Assembly (NCBI GenBank): GCA_015501595.1
Contig: JADNRX010000312.1
Location: 1-63,781 of the forward strand
Origin: Hymenopellis radicata
Taxonomy: Eukaryota > Basidiomycota > Agaricomycetes > Agaricales > Physalacriaceae
Direction: 5' to 3'
Length of the DNA stretch: 63,781 nt
Below, piece after piece: positions 22,160 through 33,000 of the stretch (its first letter is position 1; each line of letters begins with the position of its first letter). The position numbers were made by a program, and so were the translations under genes. The notes beneath the pieces were generated by a model. That model saw only the letters and a list, made by a program, of their open reading frames with translations, searched no databases and was not told where the DNA came from.

Positions 22160-25000
22160 ATGTGGGACCAAGTTGGCCTATACGAGAAAGTGACTCTGTC
22201 GACACAATCCGGTAAGATGTTCGAATCCGATTCGTGGAATCAACTCAGATTATCCCACTCAGCCTCTGCCAAAATTTTTTATTTTCAGACAGGTCATCCG
22301 CAAGCCACGACCCATGCCCTAAAGAAACATGCCCAACGCCATATTCCCGTCTTGTTAGGATGTCCCGTACCACGACGAGACATAGACGGACAAGGCGAAC
22401 GATACGCCATCACCATGCTTTCCCTGTTCAAACCCTGGGCTCGCACTGCAATTATCCCTTTGAAAGATGCTCATGTCAGCTGGATACAGGAGTATGACGC
22501 CCTAATGCAGCATATATCGCCTTCTCTAACAGCCGTCATGGATCATATGCAGGAACAATGGGAATGCAGGGACGCCGCTGCTGATTTTTCTGCAATGAGT
22601 CGCGCGAGATATGCAGCGTTTCAACCGGGAACACGCTCCTTTGACATGCGCGACATGGATGACGACGATCTTGCCCACGACATGGATTGGCAGCTGGCGC
22701 AAGGGAACGCCCTTCCTGGTGATACAGACGACAGCGAGATCGACGCCGTACCCTCGTGTCAGGACTTCTTTGAAACATGCGGTCCGAGAGCACTTCAAAC
22801 TGTTATGAACACACAAAGTCTCGCCGAGGCCGCCCATATATATAGCCCTAAGGCCACTTCCGTTGGTTTTGTTGACAAGATGGGAGGATCCGTGACTTGC
22901 ATTGAGGACACGGACGGACGTCTACTACGAGCTACTAGTGACATGGAAGGAGATAAGGCTGCAGTGCGACAAGCTCGTCATAGTAAATTTCAATCCCTGG
23001 CTCCCAGTTGAACTTCTGACCCAATTTTACAGGTGGCCGGGGAACTAGCAGCAACACTGCCCAATCTAGCGCTAACGGGCCAGAACAACATACGAAATGG
23101 TACAACGCGCCTATTCAGACCACATTGTCGAGAGAATCGGAACTTGCTAAGCACCAGCTGGCGAGACGGCACGAACATAATCCCCAATTTTGGGATTGTT
23201 TGGAAGGTTGGAAACGATTAGCAATATCCATTATGGGCGTCTTTACCCTTAACCGAAAACAACGCCTGGCATTCTTGCTTATTGTTAATGCTCGAATACA
23301 GCGCATTATAAATCCGCAATTAGTCCCCTTTCGACTAATCGTTGCAGGTCCAGGAGGCACGGGCAAATCTCAGATGTACAGTGCCGTCAAAACGTTTTAT
23401 GCAGCTTCACAACTCTTTGGCGAATTAGCATTCACGGCTCCCACGGGTATTGCCGCCTCCAATATAGGAGGCTCGACCGTCTCAGCGGAACTTTCCCTAC
23501 GCGTCAGTGACCAGTCTTTGATGGCGAATAACTCGCCTTCATTAGCTACGCTAACGGAGCGTCTTCAATTCGTTAAAACACTAGTCATTGATGAATTTTT
23601 CTTCATGGGCTGTCATCAATTCGAGCTCTCATCCAGGTGAGCATGAGCATTTCCCTATTAAACAGACCGTCACCGTCCACCTCACATAATTTAATTAACA
23701 GACACATCAACCTTGCTCGTCACTGTACTGATGACGCCTTCGGTCATCTCAATCTCATACTTTCCGGAGACCAGTTCCAACTCCTTGCTCCCAATACTAC
23801 CGCCCTGTACAATCATCGCTATACGTCCCTAGCCGACGTCGCGGCGGGAGTTCAAGCCCATCATCCAGCTACTCGAATCAATGCCGTTGCTATCAAGAAC
23901 TACTGGGAAATTACGAAATGTGTCATCTTCGATGAAGTAATTCGACAGTCCAACCCCCGCTACCTAAGTATGTTGACCCGCTTGCGAAAGGGTATATGTA
24001 CCATTTCCGGTCCAGACAACGACCTTGATTATCTTCGGCGCTTTCAGATAAGCAACGATGCTCGTGAAGATGGCGAATATGCGGTCAGCATTGATCGATG
24101 GGTGGCCGACTCTCTAATGTCGACCGATCCGGCCTGGCATCCCCAAGCGGCTCCCCTCATCACATATACAAACTTTGCCCGCAACATGCATAATTGGCGT
24201 ATGACTCGTGCGTTTGCAGCTGCTACAGACCAGGAATTCGGGGTATACTACGCTCAAGACAGAGCCGGGTCAGGAAAGAACAAGGTATTATTGACAGGTC
24301 AGTACTAGCTGAGCTAGAAATATCGTGCTGACCGCAATTTATAGGCCAAAACGCCGAGGCAGCATGGCGTACCCCGATCAAAGCAAACGCCTGTGATTTG
24401 AGCGGCCGACTGTCCCTCGTTATTGGCATGCCCATACTTATTGTTGATAACGTAGCAGTTGAGCTTGGCTTGTGTAATGGCAGTAAAGGAACATTGGTAT
24501 CCGTCCAATATGTCGTTCGTGATGGAAAGCGGTATGCGCTATCCGTTGAGGTCGATGTGCCCAGCTATCAGAATCCTCAAAGTTCGAGTGAGCATCCGCA
24601 TCGCGTACTTCTCACACCAAAAACGAAGACCATCAAATACCGGCGCCCACAGGATCCCAAGGTCTATACTGCTCGTAGAAGCCAGCTTCCCATAATCCCT
24701 GGATTTTCCTTTACAGCTCACAACTCCCAGAGCCGCACATTGAAAGCACTCACCGCACATTTATCAAGCTGCGCGTCGATAGCTGCTGCCTACGTGATGC
24801 TGTCGAGGATTCATTGTGGCACGGAAGAACCCACGGGACTTCATATATTGGGAGACGTCAACGCGCGGAATATTAATGGACATGTATCCCAGGAGACTAG
24901 GAATGAAGAAGCTAGGTTGAACGGTCTGGCAGAAGACACGCTATGTCAAGCAAGGCACGACCTGCAATGGTATATAGATCTTACTGGTGAATCATTTTGA
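22160..25000 (+). pseudogene. Helitron helicase domain (Pif1/RecD-like)
   Basis: The DNA helicase part unwinds the donor strand. Exons run at 22160-23011, 23125-23640, 23637-24308 and 24398-25000. A 50-bp GTAAAT...ACAG intron with a CTGAC branch-like site joins the first two. Motifs in order are Walker A GPGGTGKS (23347-23370), APTGIAASNIGGSTV, Walker B-like LVIDEFFFMG (23581-23610), LSGDQFQLLAP (about 23762), GMPILIVDNVAVELGLCNGS and, near the C-terminus, GFSFTAHNSQSRTL with YVMLSRI. This is a complete helicase set and no break was noted in this part. It belongs to the same gene as the Rep segment upstream. Confidence 0.88.
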
Positions 25001-25203
25001 ATGTTATTATGTTAACCTCATACGCTTAAGCACATACATATACATATATATATATATATATTGATATTTTAAAAAAGTAATCAAAAAATGGACTTCAGTG
25101 AGACATGGTGCCCTTCTTGACTTTTACTCGCACCCACAATACAATGGATGTATGCTTAATGGCTCTGAGCATGAACTCCCTATTCACAAACATTATTCAT
25201 CTG

Positions 25204-26391
25204 TAGTATCCCACGTGTGCTCTCGTCAATTTGCCCATCGAGCTTATCGGCCTCATCACGGAACAATGCGATGGCCATCTCGATTCGCTGAGTCGCGTGC
25301 ATCCTCTGATCAGACGTGTCTGCTTGCCATTCATGTTTCGCCATGTTCAATGCAACGGGCAACGTCGATCAAATCGCAAAGTGCAGGACCTGCTTGCGCT
25401 GCTACGAAGCCCTTTTCGTAGCCCTATCAACGACGAAATCAAAGCTCTCACCCTGATTTCCGTTCCCTCTTTTGACGCCGCCTCCATTTCACATCTCTTA
25501 CAATATTGTGCACCATCGGAAATCACCTTTCAGAAGTGCGAGGTCTCAGCTGCCCTTCCCTTGCACGTTTTCAACCGGGAGTCTATCATATTGGACGACT
25601 GCGAGGTCTTCGAATGTGTATTGGACCTCATGTTCTCTCTAGCCGATGCATTAAAAAAACTCGAGCTCACTGCACTGCGAAGTATGGTTTACGGCCCATG
25701 CCGATCCTCATCAGCTCCACTTTGCTCCCTCCAGAAGCTGTCTATCATCCATTTCCCCCCAGACCGCTTAATGCCCCGTCCCGCTCCGATTTTTCTCATG
25801 CTGCGCTCCCTCTACCCCCAGCTTGTGCAGACTTGCGCGAGCCTTACCATGTTGCGTCTGTGGTTTAACATGGAGGACGTATACGAGGTGCAGCAGCTTA
25901 TCAATGCTGCTGCGAATACATTGCAAGTCATCGGCCTTCATGTTGTTGACGGTTCGTTAAATCCAAATTTAATCCATAACGATCGTCCGATGCTGAACGT
26001 TTATCCAGACTCGCATCAGCAAGGCTTAACACTAGGCGTAAATCTTGCGGAAGCCTTTGGTCTTCGCGATATTGAGTGTGGGTGTTATAGCACCAGCCTT
26101 TTGTTCCTGCACAAGACTTTGATGTCTGTCGTTATGTCGCCAGAACTGCATACAGTGCAGCTATGGATGGACCACATGTTTGTCTCGCAGGAAAGCGCGG
26201 ACACCGCCCAATGTGACATCCAACGCTTCGTCGACCACAGGCCACATTCTTTCGTAGTCACTCTCGATGATTTCGACGTATCCCACATCAACGACGTTTT
26301 GAATATACAGACGTTCGTATCAATTGCGGGAGTTGATACGACTTGGATTTCCCCAAACATATATATACGCATCGTGTATACTACAGCATAA
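25204..26391 (+). CDS. F-box-like/LRR protein
   Basis: The open frame of about 395 codons ends at 26391. The N-terminal F-box-like segment is LPIELIGLITEQCDGHLDSL followed by RVHPLIRRVCLPFMFRHV, the form common in Agaricomycete F-box genes. Leucine-rich segments follow (IKALTLISV, LHVFNRESIILDDCEVF, LKKLELTALRSM, LTMLRLWFNMEDVY, TLQVIGLHVVDG). The conserved LP begins at a TTG (25231) and the frame opens after a stop at 25204. There is no ATG before it, so a first exon is likely upstream, between the Helitron and this point. No frame break was seen. It may act as a substrate receptor for ubiquitination (family knowledge, not tested). Confidence 0.6.
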
Positions 26392-28570
26392 ATAGTAGCG
26401 GACAATTACTAGTACGCCGTGTCATCACAGAAACATGTAAATGCAACAGTTTGTACACCGTAGATTCAATCAGCATCCTCGACGTTCCGCACGGTTGGCC
26501 CGAGCCCACCGTTATTACCGGGCTCCATGCCATGAATCTGAATAGTATCCATTCGGAACCCAATAACATTCCGCCGTGGGATGCGGCTCGATGCACTATC
26601 CCTTTGAGAAGCATCGGTGAATACAACGATGCAGTTATGATGATATTGATGGTCGAAGGGATCTGTATGAATACTTCCGACCGATCCAATATCTAGATGT
26701 GGGCGTCAAGGCGGCAAAAAACTTCGCATGGAAGAGATAGAACGTACCTTCCGCGATGTTAGATTGTGTGGTATTAGTGGCCATGGCGGATGAGAAACGA
26801 GGACGATGTTAGACATGTGTCGGCAGGCATCTCCCAGCTCAGTTTCAGCAAAAGGATGACGTCAGTTGTTCAATTCTACCCACCAGATTTCACAGCCACA
26901 GACGCGCATGATGACCAGGGGCGCGGACGTCTTGGCGTGCGCATGAGAGCGTCGCGCCCATTATTGGGTGCTGAACAGAGCTCGATGGCGATACTTTTTA
27001 TCCCATTTGGATGTTGATCATCTACGTGAGGTCGATGTGGTGACGACGAGAATGAATCCGGCATGGCTGTTCGCGCCGAACTGGGGAGCTATCGTCGGAG
27101 ACGTCCAGCATCCCCGTCGGCACATGGGGCTTTCATTATGTGTACGGCATCCTCGGGACTGAATGAGCTCGAAAGATTTCGGGAGCGTGGTTGAGCGAAT
27201 TCATAAGCAAAGTGTTTGGGGTCAAGAAACCGCCCATAGCGTGTCAGGATACCGATGTAGAACTTCTTACTATTGGCGGCCTTCTTTCCATGGCGTGGTG
27301 CTGTCGTGTGTGTGGAAATGCGAGTGCTCTTCTTTGTAGGTGAAGGGTTCGTCCGGGAAATAGGCTCTTGAGTACATACATACGTCCCCATCCACGAAGC
27401 TTCGTACTCGCCGCCGTTTCGACACGACGCAAAACGCCCAAAAGAGCGCTACATACCGGCGATGAAATGGTGTAAGATGGAAGGTAGATGAATGCAGGAG
27501 ATGACATTGAGGTGTTACGAGTGGAGGACATTGAGAATAAGACTTCGATATAGGCGGAGCTGTGTCTATGATACCGGCAAGGGGATGGCTATGGGCATGG
27601 AAGCGTGTGGGCATGTAGGTGTGAAGAGAATTTGATTAGAATTGGCGATGTTAACAGCGGCCATACATGAATAGTTGTAGGAAAAACAAAGAAAAGAAAA
27701 AAACGGCACCGAATCGAGATTTCGCTAGCGCAAGTCTATCCCCTTGCCGATGCACCTCCATCCGCTCCGTATGTTCAGCATTGTTGATGGCCTCTGACGC
27801 GTTGTCCGAAGGAATGGCGTGACGCCAGAGCTGTCCTTATGTCGTCCACCCGAGGAGAGTGCTGTCCGTAGTCGCAACCTCGTTAGAGGGATTATGCCGA
27901 CTCTCAGCTAAATGCCCCGTTTCTAGGGGCGTACACAATAGGCTGCGTCATTGAATCGACGGCTTACGCGTTCCAGGATATCCAGCGCTGTCTGATACAG
28001 AGAAAGGCGGTTACATCGCCGCCATACTGTGGGAGTGGGAGGAACACAAGCCATGAGCTCTGATCCGATGGACATATTATATTCATCAGGTAAACACCAT
28101 CAAACAAAACCGCGTTTGCTAAACTCCCACGTCAACCCGACTGTGTCGTCTGCATGCTCATCGAATAAACGCCGGACTATGCATAGTTCAAGTGTGGACC
28201 ATTCGCGTACTCAAACCCTATGATTTATTGATCGTCACGAACGAGTGCGATACGCTTATCGCGCTTGTCGTCTACCAGCGTCATTTATGTTCTAATTATA
28301 GCTTACCTCTCATTTTGCCCACCTTGAACGCATTCGAGAGGCGTGTCGATTGCAATGCCAGACCGTGCTTCCGAGAGACTTCCACAACGCCGCCGCTATG
28401 CCATCCAAATTCCCTTCGGATTAGTCCGCAAGATTTTTACTGAAACCCCCCTGCAACAAGAGTAGAAGCATTGTTCACTCCGATATAGAGACTAAACAGT
28501 AGCATGTTATATCCTAATATAAAGCATATAGCAAGGCAACGAAAGAAAATGAAAAGCAGCAGATGGAGAA
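26392..28570. other. Gene-poor stretch with a dispersed repeat and unassigned frames
   Basis: A repeat copy lies at 26819-26905. On the minus strand around 27170-27600 are overlapping frames with the string KKFYIGILTRYGRFLDPKHF, followed by AYEFAQPRSRNLSSS. They look coding-like but have no family I recognise and no clear start. A plus-strand frame at 28029-28223 is not supported by any motif. Confidence 0.4.
26819..26905 (+). repeat. Dispersed short repeat, copy 1
   Basis: Shares about 86 bp, at roughly 85% by eye, with the reverse complement of 35785-35870 (from CGGCAGGCATCT through CACAGCCACAGACG). About 45 bp of core is shared with 54155-54200. The core includes GTTTCAGCAAAAGGATGACG and a perfect TGACGTCA at 26857-26864. 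Confidence 0.65.
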
Positions 28571-29547
28571 TTAAAAGCTACCACAAATGTAATCATGATC
28601 TACATATGCATCAGATTGAGCATCATCAGAATACGGTCCAATGGCAAGCTCCTCCTCCCGAGTCGTAGCATTCCAAAGGTCCAAGTTGGCTCTTGTTAAG
28701 AGCGGCATAGGTTCAGGTCGGCGTATTGTCGAACGAAGGCTAGCCCACATAGCCCTCTCAAGCGCATAGACTCTTTTAGCGAAACGACGCACTCGACCCT
28801 GCCACAACTCAACAACACGGGCGTCTTCCTCAGACCTAAATATAAACATCCGGCATAAGAAGATACCTGCGGAATAAGTGCGCACATAGACTCGACGTCT
28901 GCATTATCCGAGTATTTGCTAAGCTCTTCAATGGTGTTCAATCGTGCAAACGAACGCCAAAGGCTATCAGACTCCAGCACATTTGTTTTCGAGACGTTGT
29001 CCATAGAAGGAACGACCTGAAAAGGTGGAGAGACCGGGAAAATATACGCAGATAGTAGTCGATTGTTTTCGAGACGGAATGAGTACATCTAACAATTAGC
29101 CGTGACTATTATTGCGTGTAAAGAAGGACGCACTCGTCGCTCTATGGGTGTGATGTGGGGGAGGGTCTGTGTAAGGAATTGATCAAGACCGGCGAAGAAT
29201 TGCCGCTGTATGGCGGCGCCGCATTTTTTAATGTGTTTGAAGCGGGGCCGGAGAGAACGCAAGCAGTGTAGAATGCCGAGGTCGGGAATCGTCGTCAGAT
29301 ATGCGGCGTAGCGCCCATCCGGACTACTTTCGAAGACGTAGTGCGCCCCTATAAGGTCCGTGGGTGGTACGTTGTTAAGTGGGATGCGCTCCAAAACAGC
29401 TGGAGGAACGGCCTTCAATAATAAATTGTATGGATCCCAATGGTCGGGGCATTCAGGATCCCAATCGTCCGGCAACGTGATTTTGGGCTGAGGCGTACGC
29501 ATAGGGAGCCTACCGCCATGTGACGCCAGACGGGAAGTGTACATCAA
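28571..29547 (-). pseudogene. Hypothetical protein with an in-frame stop
   Basis: The first part (29547-29092) reads PKITLPDDWDPECPDHWDPY, LLKAVPPAVLERIPLNNVPP, FESSPDGRYAAYLTTIPDLG, AAIQRQFFAGLDQFLTQTLP and ERRVRPSLHAIIVTANC. A TAG at 29091-29089 follows, and the same frame continues as MYSFRLENNRLLSAYIFPVS. An intron GTGCGC...TTTAG then links ADVESM with SEEDARVVELWQGRVRRFAK and RALERAMWASL-like sequence to a stop at 28571. The even coding character on both sides of the TAG suggests one gene with a nonsense change rather than two. I do not recognise the family. Confidence 0.5.
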
Positions 29548-31149
29548 AAAAAAAAAAAAAACCGGGATTACGGAGAAGACGAGGAGACGACTGTGGCGGG
29601 AGGAAAGAGCGGATGTCTAGCACGCAAGATGACAAGGAGTCTGCTTAATAATCCGTGACTTGTTTAGAAACCTTAACCCAAAGGCGTTCACGGTCGAATA
29701 CTATTAGGTTAGGGCCCGGTTATTCTCCGTAAATCGTCTGCTTCTGAGTCGTTAAGGGATTTGATCTGACCGATGAGCAGGCCAAAGCCCAGCGAGGCGT
29801 AGGCAACGACAGTTACGCCCAGCTCGCGGGCAGGATAAGAGGTTGAAAGAAGTGTTTTTGAAAGTCGATCATGAAGGGCGAATACCGGATCCGGAGGGCG
29901 TCAATGAGAGCATGGCGGGGGTCCGCGGCGGCGGCTGCGGCGGCGTCATAAAGGATTCGGCGGACAAGAGGAAGCAAGTCTTACCAACGGCTGGCGCGAC
30001 TTCCTCCCGGACTATCTTCGCTGGAATCCTCACCACTACCTCACGTACCTCGCCGATTCTGAGCACGAGTGAGAATCACAGCTGTGTACCCCGTAAAAGC
30101 GTCTTCCGGTGCAAAATTCAACTACAGGCTCGCCGCCATAAGACGAACTGTATTGCAGTAGAGGCACATTACACAAGCCTCCCGAAAGTACGGTCAAGGA
30201 ATCCAATAAACGGAGGCTGGGAAACGCGTAAGTGATCGAAACGTGGAAAAACGTTCTTACTTACCTTAGCCAAGCGCACGGCCTGCAGAACCCGTGCTCG
30301 GAAAGGAGCAGAGTTCAGAGAAGTAGAGATTCAAGATTCAAGAGTTTTGGAGGTCCAGAACAAGTATAAGGCGCATCGCAATCCATTTCCGTCGACGAAC
30401 AACTGAAAAAGGGCGTTTCCAGTATCAAAATTGGTTCCGGGCAAGTTCGTTGGCAGATCTCGCGTTTGATAAGCCCACAACGTTGGCCATTCATATTCCC
30501 CGAGACGTGGAGGCGCCGAGAGATCGAGTATATGATCGACATCGTAGTTGCAGGTTGAGGCCGACGTCGATCAGGCCTCAGCCCAATGTGGAAGTTCAAC
30601 CTTCGACTTGAACCACGACCACCTCCAGCTTGTAGTTTGACTTTCGACGCGTCGGCGCCTTCAAAGGACAACGAAATCGACTTGTTTCTTCGGTGACGCG
30701 CTGCAGAACCCCACGACATAATATTAGACCCTGGCAAGTTTCTGGATTAATTCACAAGAGAGGTCGTATGTTTTCCATGTTTACTTCTCATCAAGTTTGA
30801 TCAGACTCAACTTGTTTTAGATCTCTACTGATCTAATGTCATGGACTCAACTACTGTCTCGTGCTCACATTTTATGATTCGGGAAACGTGGAGGCGGCGA
30901 ATTCTCAGTGGCTAGGCTCCTTGCCAAATGTTTTCGGCAGCTGTGCCGGGTTAGTAAAATGTCTTTATAGAAGACTTTCACGTCTGGTACGCGTGCTACT
31001 ATGCGCTCATCCCGGGTCTAATTCTCACGCAGGCTTTCTCAATGATTCTGCTGTTCCACACTATACGTCGGCTATTGTTTTCGTTGGCGCTGTTGACATC
31101 TATCATCGTCACTCTCTTAGCTGCAATCTTCGCTCCCGTTCGCGACTAC
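29548..31149. other. Stretch without a supported gene
   Basis: Begins with a run of 17 A (29550 region). A plus-strand stretch at 29989-30034 resembles 34069-34116 and could encode WRDFLPDYLRWNPHH. A 140-codon minus-strand frame at 30315-30737 has no recognisable motif. Confidence 0.35.
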
Positions 31150-33000
31150 CGTGACGCACTTGCCGCCGCCTTTGATATTGTTGTTTGCTCTATGGAGGCG
31201 TTCCATGGACGACCTTCCCTCCACTCGAATATCGACACCACTAAAGAAAAAGTGATTTCCGCGTTGCTCACAACCGGCGGTAGCGCGCTCTCTTCTGGCA
31301 GCGACCGCGAGGGAGCAGAGACGAAAGCCCCTCGCAACTCTCAAAACTGGCGCAATTCCAATGCATCTGCTCCTCCCCAGCTGGCACTCAGCGCGCGTCC
31401 CGATCCTGCCATCATCGATGTTTGGCTGCCCAAAAACCGCGCTCTTGTCCAACGCATCGTTGATATCTACTTTACCCGTCTCAACGTGCATCGCCCAGTT
31501 TTCTTCAAAAAAGGTCTTCCAGGCGTCGTTGGATGACCTCCATTCGAATAGAACGACCATACATGATCCTGGATTCATTTGCAGCCTCTACCTCGTTCTC
31601 GCATTGGGTACACTCAGCGAGGCTTCTCACCTCTCTTCCGAAGTTGAAGGCGGTGAAGACGTTACCATGTCCCCACCTAACAAGCCACTCCCCAAGGGTG
31701 CAATGCCACCCGAATGGCCTGATCACGACGAGTTCTTCAAGCGCGCTCTGGGCGTCAAGCCTGACTTGAAGGTGACCATATCCAGTTTACAAGCGCTCAT
31801 CTTATTGCATTTGTATCTGTACACTGAGGTATGTCTTTTCAGTGCTTGAGATCTGGGCTCATCGTGTCTTCAGCGACAAGGCCGTACACTTTGGCGACTC
31901 GTGGGAAGCCTAGTTCGTCTCTCTATTGAACTAGGCCTCCATCACGATCCCACATCTCAAGTGAACCCCGTCAATCAGCACATCTTTTCAGATGAAGACT
32001 GCCAGCTCCGTATTCGCCTTTGGGGTATCGTCCTTATTCATGACCGCGGTACTTCGCTTCTGTTGGGACGACCTCTGGGAATTGCTCTCTCTGATGCCAA
32101 CGCTCCGCGTCCGTCGCGGATGTCGTCTGCCAACCGATTGAAGGACGCAGACTTTAGCGAGCACTTTGACCTTTCGCACCCCATCACAGACATCCAAGCT
32201 GACATTATCAACTCGCTGTACTCGCCCATCCGACAAAGCAGCGATACTATCATGCGTAACGCGACGAGGATCATCAAGAGCATGGCCGAGTTCCGCAGCC
32301 GTCTTCCGGAAAAGTACAAGGATTACTTTGGTGGTACCGACGACTGGCCGTTGGAGAGAAGAAGCAAATTGGTCCAGGACATCACGGAAGACGAAGGCCT
32401 CACCCTTTTAAAAATCGGCATCTCTAGAATCTTGTTGCTTCGAGCTTTATTCAGTTCAAAAGAGCTCAAATACGAGCATCGACGAAAGGCTTTGGTAGAT
32501 GGTGAGCATTCCTTTCAAGTCTGTATCGAAACTTATGTTTTTCCCTAGCGATAATCACTTCTCACAACACGATCATCGTCCATAGTCAGCTCATCCGATT
32601 CCCTGACATTGCGTTCTTCACTTCCCCGATTCCTCTTCATATCGCGGCAATGGTTATCCTCTACGAGCACATGTCAAAGTCGGACACTCTGCCCCGCCAC
32701 ACCGCGCTCGAAGACGTCTGGCTTGCACTCTTCATGCTTCCTCGATTCCGCTGGCGCTGGGAGCGCAAGGACGTGAACGGTGGCCATCCGCTCATTTCCA
32801 AGCTTGCCAAACGGGTGATGGAAGTGAATCTCCACCAAGTTGGACCGGCGACGAACCCTGTCCTGCTTAGTGAGCCGGACTGGGAGGAGGACGCGGCGCT
32901 GAAGAGTCCCGGGCATCGTCAAGTGGAAGTTGGTAAACTTGGCTGCCACCAGTACGTGTTTCTATACCTCTTCTTGATAGACACAATGTGTTGAAACGCG
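31150..33000 (+). pseudogene. Fungal-specific transcription factor domain, lacking Zn2Cys6 part
   Basis: The middle homology domain of fungal zinc-cluster transcription factors (Fungal_trans family) is clear: IVDIYFTRLNVHRPVFFKK, VFQASLDDLHSNRT, HDPGFICSLYLVLALGTLSE, WRLVGSLVRLSIELGLHHDP, RLWGIVLIHDRGTSLLLGRP and LGIALSDANAPRPSR. Introns at 31829-31873 and about 32501-32548 restore the frame exactly, giving IITSHNTIIVHSQLIRFPDI and LEDVWLALFMLPRFRWRWER. The frame breaks once at a run of six A (31507-31512). Upstream of 31150 there is no cysteine-rich DNA-binding domain, so the gene is truncated at its 5' end. The C-terminal exon after about 32955 is unresolved. Confidence 0.8.

Larger units (their letters stand above)
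18095..25000 (+). mobile_element. Helitron of the DUF6570 type (rolling-circle transposon), decayed
   Basis: Rolling-circle transposon encoding a Rep/helicase protein in many exons. In order: Cys/His repeats (18.2-19.2 kb), a DUF6570-like region (19.3-20.1 kb), the Helitron-like N-terminal Rep domain (20.2-22.0 kb) and a Pif1-family helicase (23.1-25.0 kb). The coordinates are those of the coding part. The 3' end, expected as a short hairpin followed by CTRR, was not recognised; downstream is only a (TA)-rich tract at about 25045-25065. At least three frame breaks in the Rep part (21368-21372, 21472-21475 and about 21584) make it probably inactive unless they are consensus errors. Confidence 0.9.

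Noticed and set aside
18095..25000. Viral origin for the helicase gene
   Set aside because: Rep with HUH and a Y-x3-Y pair plus a Pif1-like helicase and DUF6570 region is the fungal Helitron arrangement; no capsid or other viral gene is nearby.
25040..25090. TA-rich tract as the Helitron 3' terminus
   Set aside because: No GC hairpin followed by CTRR could be seen, and a (TA)n tract alone is not evidence.
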